DNA from: Zygnema circumcarinatum
Taxonomy: Eukaryota > Streptophyta > Zygnematophyceae > Zygnematales > Zygnemataceae
DNA length: 64,000 nt
Assembly: GCA_037447605.1 (NCBI GenBank)
Contig: CM074804.1
Coordinates: 1,193,331-1,257,330, forward strand
Reading direction: 5' to 3'
Shown: piece after piece, positions 55,293 through 64,000 of the stretch
Layout of the letters: each line of letters opens with the position of its first letter
Numbering within the stretch: position 1 is the stretch's first letter
The notes under the pieces: model-generated
Seen by the model: the letters and a program-made list of their open reading frames with translations, nothing else
What the model was told of the DNA's origin: nothing
The model's database searches: none
Translations under genes and position numbers: made by a program

Positions 55293-58200
55293 TCACGTGG
55301 TAGGAATGTTCGCGGGAGTGGGCACAGGTGAGAGATTGCAGAGAGGAGAATCGAGGCAGCCGAGGAAAGTCGGAGAAATTTTGTCATCAAAAACGGAAGT
55401 CTGATTAGAGGGAAATGGCCTGAACGGTTTGCTTGTGATGATGATCCGCGGAGATGACCCATCTGCCTCATCCGCATTGTCTCGTGCAAATTCCGCACGG
55501 AGACGATGTTGTGCCGCTAAGGGAAGCGAAGCAATCTGCGTTCCGTTCTGCCCCTCCATCATGAATCGCTCCCCTTCACGCATTGCTCCACCTCTCCCAA
55601 CCATCATGCCAAGATTCAAATCCATTTCTCGATCTTCATCCGCTTCTTCTCTCCTGTTAAACACGCTCTCCCTCTCCCTCCCTCTCATTGCATCATGCCC
55701 TCCCTCCTTCCCCTCCCCTCCCGTCATCTTCCTCTCCCTCGCTATTTCAATAACTTCCTTTTTAACCCCCTCTCCCTCCACCCTCCCACCACTCTCTACC
55801 CTCTCTCCCACCTCCCTCTCCTCCCCCTCCATCTCTGCATCCTCCGCGCCCCCTATGGGCATCCCTCCCCCTGTCCCTATCCCCTCTCTGCCCCTATTTA
55901 GCCCCGAATTCGCCGATATCCCAACTGGACTCGTCCTTGCTATCAAGCTCTGCCTCTGCCGATAGATATCTCCGAATGTCTCCTTCACAACAGGCCGACT
56001 TGCGTTAAATTTCCGAGGTTCAGGTTTATAAATCTCCCAAAAACCCCTCGTGGGAGGGAGGAGAGATGACGGGGGAGGCGGTAGCGGGGGTCGTCCATCT
56101 GTCACGCCCATCCCTGACATGTGCGCGAACCCTCCAATGGTGCGCCCAAACAGTGTGGAGCCCATCGGACCGTCGATCGAGAAATCGGACGACGGAGCGG
56201 TCCCCCCCGATCCTTGCTGGAAGCCGACGGCCGCTCCAGGGCCGCTGGTGGCGGCCGCCGACTGCGAGCCGGGCGGCGGTTGGTCCACGACAGGGGCGGC
56301 AGGTGGCGGGTGTGACGTGGCGCGGTGGTGCTTGTCCTCAGCGGCGGTTCGCACGTGCGGGCGGGGGTGGCTGTGCTGGCCCTCGTACGTTATGCGCACC
56401 TTGCGGGGGTCCTCGCTGCACCGCTCGACCTGCTTCTTCGCGCCGCACTTCTCCTTGCAGCGGTAGTAGCTCCTGCGACCAATGGCATGGCATGGGTTTT
56501 TAGAACCAAGTGGCTAATGACTAACCTGACTAGGTTTAACGCCACAGGCATCGAGATGAATTTGAAGCAAACTTGTGAATGGATGGCCACTAAATATGAC
56601 TAAGATCGGTCTACCACGTCTGCCACGTCTGACTATGAGCCAAGTCATAGCCAGTTCTGGTCAGGCGGTGACTAAGGAAGGCCCAGCTCTCGCCCGTCAG
56701 CGCCTGGCGGCCCCCCACGCGCAACGTGGCGCCGCTGCTTCCGCGCGGCCAATCGCCGCGCGCCGTGGCGCGTACGAAAACGTGTTTCAAGCGACCACTC
56801 TACGAGTGCCACGTGGCAATGACAGCCGGAGCGTTACTGTTACAAGACGAGATTCGTCCATACGGACAAGATTCTGACGTCAGAACTTTGACCAGGTCAC
56901 CACGGCACGAGCCGGCCAGCTGGCGCTTGGTCGGACATGCACGAGAAAGACAAAAATGACAAAACGGTTACTTTCCCGTCCAATCAAATCCCAGAAAAGA
57001 CAAAGAAATGCCGGACGGGCGGCTTGTCCAGTCTATTTCCGTACAGCATACGCCGTCGGCAGAAGCTGCCCGGCCGCCGCACGGGCTGCCCAGAAAACAA
57101 AAATTCACGGGGACGTTCGCACAGTTCGCTACAACGGCTTTGGTGACGTCATCCACACGGACGGCTATACCAACCTCATATGAATGAGAAGTCAATCGCC
57201 ACAACAAACAAAACTATGACGTCAGGGACATATCACGTCAGCACGAAACCAGACTCTAATGCATTTCCCGAGCAGGTTCGCGACTGAAAAAATCGCTTTC
57301 ACGAAAGTCAAGCGGGAAGCAGCAGAAATGACAAAAGCATAATTACGACTGTAATAAAACGACAAAAAAACATCCACCAGCATCCCCTGAACCTACCCGA
57401 GGACGAAACTACTTCGAAACGAGTACATGTTTCGCGCGCTGATCCCGGCAACAGCACCGTGCGCAGTACTCGTTCCGAAATAACTTCCAGACAACCCCTA
57501 CGTCCTTTCCAACTGTGACATGAGTCACAGGACCTAGTCAACAACCGTACCGTAAGGACTGCCAGCGCGGACTGTGCGATCTGACCAGTGGCGAGTCCGC
57601 CAGCGCCAGGTGGCGTGCGGCGACTGGCGGCCCTGCCCGGCACAGCGACGTGCGCGCGAACGAGGGCGGAGGCGCCGCGGGAAAACAAATTTCAAAAGTG
57701 TTTGTACGGCCGCGCGGACCGGAGGGAGGGGAGGGAGGGGGAGGGGAGGGGAGGGGAGGGGAGGGGAGGGGAGGGGAGGGGAGGGAGGGGGAGGGAAGGG
57801 GGGTGCACCTGGGGTAGGAGTTGTGCATGGTCTCCTTCTGACCGTACTTGCGCCAATTCCATCCATCCTCGATGACGTCAGTCACCACCACCACCTTCTG
57901 TGTGCGGCGCCTGCGCCGTCGAAGACGTAACACCCAAATCCGTAAACATCCAAACCCTAAAATAAAGTGTCCACTAAAAACTAAAATCCCCACTACAAAG
58001 ACTTCTATTCATAAATACCAAACCTTGTCCCTTCGTTATCAAAAGAAAAGAAAAACGTTCTTCAAATAATTCCAGAAATACCCAAATACTAAAACAACCT
58101 CAACCTTCAACCAACCCATATCCTAACCAACCCGATCCTCCCAAAACTCAGATTTCCTCCAAATATCATCAACCCAATCCCTCGTCCAGAAAACCTCAAA

Positions 58201-61200
58201 TTTCCCCTCCCTCACCTTTTGAAGCTTCCCCGGCCACCTCCGCCAACCAAAGGAGCCATCTCCGCCGATTCCGCCACTCTCTTCTCCCTCTGCTGCTGCC
58301 CTTTCTCTTCCTCCCTGTTCGCACGAGCGATGACTTCTAACCCCACCTGTTCACACTGCTCCATAAACTCGGCATCGCTGGGCAGCTCTGGAGAGGAAGC
58401 TCTCGCTCCCACAACCCCTCCCACTCCCACTCCCACTCCCACTCCCACTCCCACTCCCACTCCCACTCCCACTCCCACTCCTACTCCCACTCCCGCTCCT
58501 GCTCCCCCTCCCGCTACACCACAGTCACTTTCCTCAGGCTGGTTAACAGAGGGGTCCTTTGGAAACATTAACCCCAAAGTGGGGGACTTCGTCGATTCCG
58601 TTCCCCCTTCCTCCGAAGCCCTCTCCCTCTCCCTCTCCCTCTCCATCTCCCGCTCTCTCATCTCTGCTGCTTTTTCTCGCTGCATGTACTGCTCCAACAG
58701 CCCTCCCTGGGAGGAGGTAGCCATGGATGAGCCGGCGGACGTCTGCCTCCCTATTGAATGGATGGAGGGAGGGCCGGAAGAGGGACGAGATTTGGCCCAT
58801 GCAGGAGCTGCCTGCGGAGGTCCCTCCCCTCCCTCTCCCCCAGAAATAATTTCATTTCGGTCCTCCATATTTTCCCCGTTCTTCTCGCCCCTAGTGGAGC
58901 CCAAAACCCAAGGCAGAACCCCACCCCGTCTTCCGGAAGATTCCGGAAGCGTCTCCCTCTCTCTCTCTCTCTCCCTCTCCCTCTCCCTCTCCCTCTCCCT
59001 CTCCCTCTCCCTCTCTCTCTCCCTCGATGGATTTTGGGGAGAGCTCAGATCTCTCCGACCCCAACTGAAAACGGTCGAACTTCCGGGAGGTGCCATCGAG
59101 GCACCTCCGTCGTCCTGCACGGAGTCAACGTCATGATTACCGCTGTTGACTTTCTGCAGCGCCGCTGCCGCCCCAATGATTGCTTCCGACTCCTCCTTGA
59201 AGAAAATCTCGTTGGGTTTTTTGCTCCTTGCGGTTGACCCGGACCCCTTCTTTTCGCGAGGCTCCGAATGCGACCCCAAAAAAACTGCCGTTCTTTTCCC
59301 GCCGGTCACTTTCGGCTCAATTTCTTCCAAAAAAATTTCACTCGACTGTTGCCCTCCTCCTACAGAAGGCGCAGCGTGAATTTCCAGGTCATCCTGAACT
59401 AAAGATGAAACTGTTGCTGCTTGAAGGCTGCCCAAGGAAGGGCTGTCATTTGCCGGTAAGGGAATGTTCGACATGAATTGGAACTCAGAGGGCTCTGAAG
59501 GTTCGGAGTCAGCAACACATGGAGAGCTTCCTCTCCGTTCAAGCACCTCAACAAGGCTCTGTTTCCGTTAAACGGAAAAATAGCCGCCCCACATAGGACC
59601 AAACCAACAAAAAAACCCAAGTCAGCAATTTGGATAGACAAGCTGCTGCCCATTGTTCTGTCCCACTTTCTAACCCAATATTGCAGCCCGTTCGCTAATG
59701 AAACCCAAAAAAAACTGACCTCAGATGTTCCTTCTGCTGTTACACGCGGCATCTGAAAGTCGATATTCAGATTTGGGAGGGGCTGCGATCCACTCGAAGC
59801 CCGAGAAGTGGGCTCGGAAAGTGACGGCCTTTTATCCGATCTCTGCGGTTTTTGAGGCTCTGAATTTTCAACGAAATCGTTTTTCTGTTTAGGCGCTGCT
59901 GCAACCTGCATGTGTGGGACTGTCCGTTTTGTATTCTGCAAAGCGAGATAGCTTCGGCAGTTTTCTAAGCAATGAATTGATTTTCTAGCAATGAAATCCG
60001 CTTCGGTTTCCATTAAAAGTTCCCTGAAATAAGAACAAGGGAGAAAAAGGAAAGCGCAAGCTTCAGGTTAGGGGTAGATTAAGTATGGGAAAAATTTAAT
60101 GACAACAAAGATCCCTTCACATAACATAACATAGACCTCCGCACTCTCCTAATCACCCTTTCCCCTCACTTGCTCTCCTCTCTACCTCAGTCCCACTTCC
60201 TCTCCCTTCCTGTCAACCTCCTCACACTGCATTTCTCTCAACTCCACTCCCTACTCGCTCTTCCCCTCTCACTTCCTTCTCACTTCCTCTCTCTCCCACG
60301 CTCTCTCTCCCAATTCATAACCTCTCTTTGAATTCACACCCTCCCTCCATTCCCACGAGCTATTTTCCTTTCTCTACCTTCTCCGTCTTCCACTTTCTCG
60401 CCCCCAAATCTGCTTCTCTTCGCCTCCCCCCTCCCCCTTCTCCCTCCCCATCCATCTGCCTCCGTCGTCCTCCTTCCCTGTCACTTGGCTCTTTACCTCC
60501 CTTTGTCCTCTGCCCTCTTCCTCCTCTCCTCACCTTCTCTAACTCCTCTCCCTCCCTCTCCCCATCACCTCTTCCTTCCCTCAGCCATTCACACAGTCCT
60601 TTTCTTTCCCCTCCCTTACCTTACTATCTCTGCCACTCCTTTCCTCCTGTCTCATTTCCTCCTCGTCCTCCCCTAACCCCCTTCCCAGATGTGCGCCTTC
60701 CTTCTCTTCACTATCCCATCCTCACCCTTTCTCCTTCCCTCTCGCTCTTTCCCTTCCTTCAATGATCCCCTGTAAAACTCCCTCTGACCGAATCTTTATT
60801 CTCCCTCCTCCCCCTCTCACCATCCCATTTACTTTGTGTTAAGTATTCTAGGAACTTTTTCTTTCCTCCCCTTCCTCTCTTTCCCCCCTTTTTTCTCCTC
60901 CACCCTCCCCTTCCTACTCCCCCCTCCTTCACCTTCCTCTCCTCTCCCCCTCTCCTTCTCCCCTCCCCGACTCCTCCCATCTCCTCCCCCTATTCTATCC
61001 TTCTACTCTCTCAATCTGACGCCTCTCCCTATCCCTCCTATCCCTATCCCTCCTATCCCCCTCTTCCCGCCCCTCCTCCCAACTCCCCCTCCCATCCTGC
61101 CCTCCACCCTTCAACGATCTTCCACCCCGCTTCCCCTTTTCGTCCACTTTCTCTCTTCCCTCCCACTCCCTCCTCCACCCCTGCCCATCCAGCTCCCCCC

Positions 61201-61747
61201 CTCCCTCCCCCTGCCCCTCCCTTTCTCCCTCCCCTTGCCCCTCCCTTTCTCCCTCCCCCTCCCCTCCCCATTTTCCTTCCCCTATCCCTATCCTTGCCCC
61301 TCTCCCACTGCCTTCCATTTCCTTCTCCCTCTCGCTCTCCCTTCCCCTCTCCTCCATCTCCCTCCTCTCCCGTCACCTCTCTCTTTCCCTCTCCATCTCT
61401 CTCTCCCCCCTCTCGCTTCCCCTCTCCCTCTCCATCTCCCTCCTCTCCCTCTTCCCCTCTCCTCCCCCCTCCCCTTCTCCACCTCCCCTCCCTCCTCACC
61501 TGTAGTCCGCTGAGTGTCCCCGGCCCCTCCCTCCCCCCTCGAGCAGCCTCTCCGTGTGCGCCACGAGGCGCTCCGCGTGTCGGAGAGCCTCCCGTGCCGC
61601 CTCGTGGAGCGCCACGTGGAGGTCCCTCGCCAGCAGGCTGCTCCCCCCGTTGGTGCCCGAGGTCGGGGACGTCCCCGGGTCCCCCCCTCCAGCATTGCTG
61701 CGCACGGAGCTCAGCCCTAATTCGAAGGGGCTCCAGCTCTCCGCCAT
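55293..61747 (-). CDS. Very large single-domain WRKY transcription factor
   Basis: Five exons on the minus strand: 61747-61500, 60023-59720, 59558-58216, 57910-57809 and 56472-55293; 1058 residues, phases agree. The domain reads D-G-W-N-W-R-K-Y-G-Q-K (W651-K657), Y-P-R, then the conserved R-type intron, then S-Y-Y-R-C-K-E-K-C-G-A-K-K-Q-V-E-R and Y-E-G-Q-H-S-H. Zinc ligands would be C671, C675, H699 and H701, i.e. C-x3-C-x23-H-x-H, one residue shorter than the normal C-x4-5-C. It binds W-box DNA in the family model. Long Arg/Glu and Gly/Val repeat runs (from GA and ACTCCC microsatellites) fill exon 3. The same frame stays open back to an ATG at 62131 through an Arg/Glu repeat; I prefer M-A-E-S-W-S-P-F at 61747 because the upstream part is pure GA-repeat translation, probably leader. 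Confidence 0.86.
57721..57805 (+). repeat. GGGGA tandem repeat, G-quadruplex-capable
   Basis: Repeated GAGGGGAGGGG units with many runs of four G on the plus strand. It lies in the WRKY gene intron directly beside the exon that encodes W-R-K-Y-G-Q-K, so next to a conserved splice donor on the minus strand. Confidence 0.85.
58419..58490. repeat. ACTCCC hexamer repeat inside WRKY exon 3
   Basis: About twelve near-perfect ACTCCC units, which on the minus strand encode alternating Gly-Val. A neighbouring CTCCCT run (58953-59025) encodes alternating Arg-Glu. Length variation in these repeats would keep the frame. Confidence 0.85.
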
Positions 61748-64000
61748 CTCTCTATCTCTCGCCCTCTCCCTCTCCCTCTCCCTCGCCCTCGCCCTCTCCC
61801 TCTCCCTCTCCCTATCCCTCTCCCACTCCCTCCCCCTCTCCCTCTCCCTTTTCCACTCCCTCTCCCCCTCCCTGTCCCTCTCCTCCTCTCCCTTTCCCTC
61901 TCCCACTCCCGCTCCCGCTCCCTCTCTCTCCCCACCCGCTCCCGCCGCCCCTCCACAGCCCCCTCTCCGTCCCTCCCTACCACTCCCGAGGTGACGCATG
62001 GAGCAATGGCTCTCCCGAGAACCTCCTCCCCTCCATGCCGAGGGCGGCCACGTGTCGCCCCCTTGACCGCCGCCCGCCCGCCCGCCCGCAGTCAACCCTT
62101 CCCCCTCCCCTCCCCCTGCGACGTTTTGCATCCGCCCGAGAATCAGCCCTCAGTGTGAACGCGTTGACCTGCGGTTCCGTCCGCACAGTGTGAGCGGTTC
62201 GCGGCTTGCCCGCCTTGCAGCAATCGGAGTGCGCCTGGCTCGAAATGGTGTTCTAGAACCAGTTCATGGCATTTCATTCTTCGTTAGTTTCTTTTTGATT
62301 TTATATTCTGTGCGGTACGGATTCATTTCAACTTGGACATTTGCTAAGCGCTGCTTTCGAAAGACGATTCTGAATCCGCTCTTCGCGGCAGGTGCGCAAA
62401 GCGACAGAAGCCATGTCGTTGTTGTGGGAATGAGAGTCGCCAAGTGAACGCCTCAAAAACATAAAAATTGGTTTTTCAGTGTGAACGCGAGCAGAATCGC
62501 GGAAGGAGCGCTCCGCGACAAAAGCGGACGTCAGCAGCGCCAGCTCGCGTCCATGTCGGCAGAAACGGACAAATCCGCGATTCCAGAAGCTGAGACTGTA
62601 CGGTCGCTCCTGCCCTGGACCGCGGTCCTCAAATAGGGGAATTTCGTCCTAAAATAGAGGAATATCCCCTAACTTGGTTTTGAAAAAACCCGTAAATAAA
62701 TCATGTACGGACGATACTTATGTACGGGCATGTACGGATGGTGCTATTTTAGTGTTTTTTTTTTTTTGGGCATGTACATCCGTTTATGGTCTTTTTGAGT
62801 TCTAAAGAGATGGAGGATGCGGCATTGATCTCACGATGGCCATGATGCCATCAAATGGACATGACAAAGCCATCATCATGGGGAACCACGAGGAACTGGT
62901 CGCGAAGTCGTCGTCTTGTTGAGCCTCGAAGCAGCAGCAACAACAACAAAGGAGTAAAGTTAACTTTTGTTTCATTTTCAATTTCAGTTTTTATTTCGGT
63001 TTTTTGTTTTTGTGGCTGAATCCCAGAACTTTGGATGTTATGATTTGGAATTTAGTTTTTGTGAGGAGGTTTCTAGACTATGATGGACTACAATGGTTTA
63101 TGTGACTTTATGTTGTGATTGCCAATGCACAAGTGTTCTCATTGACTGGTAAAAAATCCGATCTATAAAAGTCGAAGAGTTTGCACCAATTTCTGAAGCC
63201 GTGTTGTCAAGCCAAGAAGTAGTGTTCATGTACCTATAATGACATCGCCATCGTGAGTGCAATGCCAATTCATTTTACATTTGTTTGAACCAAAAAACGA
63301 GCTTTTTGGTATGTAAGGTTAAATCACCATGTCATGCCCGCCCCCCCCCCCCTCCTCACCGTTGCGGCTCTCTGCCCGCGCCGCTGCCACGTGGCGGCCC
63401 CTCGTTCACCCCCTTGCGGCGTGTCCCGCTGCTTTGCGCTTGCTGTTTTTTGCTTTTGTTTGTCTTTGTTTCTGTTCTGTTTTGTTTTCGTTTTCGTTCG
63501 TCTTTGTTTTCCCTTCTTTTTGTCTCTTTTTCTGCCCTTTTTTCTGCTTTTGTGCTTGTTTTTCTAATCCCCTTCACTGTGCTTTGCGTTAGGGCGTCCT
63601 TTGCATCCCGATGTCGTTTCTTGCCTTGCCATTCCGTTATTCCTTTGTTTGCAGGTGCGCGCTTGCCCCCACAGCCGGGGCTGCCGCATTCTTGTAACGG
63701 CTGAAATCTAACTCCTTCAGCCTGCGCGGAATAACACACCAGCACTCAGAGTTCAGCGAGAGGGCGAGAGCAAGAGCGAGAGAGAGAGCTTCAGAGAGTG
63801 GCGCAGCCCTGGTCAGGGGTGCAACCGAATGCCGGTACGTTGGTTGGCGACAGCCAACCTCGCCCCTATATGCTTCCCCCGTTGAACCTCCTACCAGCAT
63901 GGAGGATTGGAAGCAGGGCTGTCCAGTGGCAGGCTGCCACGTGTCCCTCTCTGGCCCGAATGGGTCAGAGGTGTACAACGTACGAACGCTCGCCGCATTC
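61748..64000. other. Upstream region of the WRKY gene to the window end
   Basis: The first 200 bp are the CT-rich (plus strand) leader of the WRKY gene. GTACGG words occur near 62598, 62703, 62721 and 62731. Near 62880-62950 there are CATCATGG and CAACAACAA words. From 63330 to 63600 a C run is followed by GTTTTGTTTTCG-type T-rich sequence. Nothing here can be assigned as a gene; a promoter-like CCTATATGC lies near 63865. Confidence 0.45.

Noticed and set aside
58219-59136. Plus-strand frame of 305 residues with Pro-Thr repeats
   Set aside because: Antisense shadow of WRKY exon 3 microsatellites.
60836-61513. Plus-strand frame of 225 residues, almost all Pro, Leu and Ser
   Set aside because: Pyrimidine-tract translation within WRKY intron 1.
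61748-62131. Possible N-terminal extension of the WRKY protein from ATG 62131
   Set aside because: Frame is open but encodes mainly Arg-Glu repeats from GA microsatellite, typical of leaders in this window. Kept only as an alternative start.
1-64000. tRNA or rRNA genes
   Set aside because: I looked for GGTTCGA-type T-loops with flanking stems and found no convincing cloverleaf; a covariance-model scan would settle it.

Overview
This is nuclear DNA from a green plant or streptophyte alga. Genes carry many short GT-AG introns, have no operons, and encode plant-lineage families: WRKY, single-AP2, DUF1685, NEOXANTHIN-DEFICIENT 1-like, plant-type Tom20, universal stress protein and ABCG half-transporters. 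Very abundant CT/GA microsatellites, fairly GC-rich coding sequence and very long low-complexity stretches in transcription factors suggest a bryophyte or, more likely, a zygnematophyte-type alga (a Closterium-like genome is my low-confidence guess). No transposon, tRNA, rRNA or CRISPR could be supported. A 10-base N gap lies at 3018-3027. Layout, left to right: a mitochondrial-type uL18 gene (minus) lies head to head with a TTC1-like TPR co-chaperone gene (plus); the divergent promoter holds an 18/20 inverted repeat. Next is a single-exon gene for an unrecognised 651-residue protein with twelve copies of an R-C-x-W-P-R motif. A half-size ABCG transporter (plus, 8 exons) follows, then plant Tom20 (plus), a gankyrin/PSMD10-like ankyrin gene (minus), a very large DREB-type AP2 factor (minus), and a second ABCG half-transporter (minus, 10 exons). 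The second ABCG gene is an inverted paralogue of the first, with almost the same exon structure. Next come a DUF1685 gene (plus), an EF-hand-like gene (minus), an NXD1-like gene (plus, 10 exons), a universal stress protein (plus), a small membrane-anchored DnaJ-type zinc-finger protein (minus), a bacterial-type 3D-domain (YuiC-like) protein (plus), an Oca1-type atypical phosphatase (minus), an alpha/beta hydrolase (plus) and a 1058-residue WRKY factor (minus). The genes are individually transcribed and do not form one pathway. Shared themes are stress and ABA/lipid-barrier biology (ABCG, NXD1, WRKY, DREB, USP) and organelle or protein homeostasis (Tom20, TTC1, PSMD10, DnaJ zinc finger, uL18); this grouping is inference. 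All exon joins were worked out by hand from splice consensus, reading phase and family homology. Almost every join keeps phase, and the phases that do not depend on my choice of site are strong internal support. The most novel-looking items are the RCxWPR-repeat protein, the intron-bearing 3D-domain gene with a broken duplicate exon inside its first coding intron, a WRKY zinc finger with CX3C spacing, and a cluster of CCAAT/ATTGG palindromes near 39.5 kb that shares a 15-nt core with a perfect hairpin at 49 kb.
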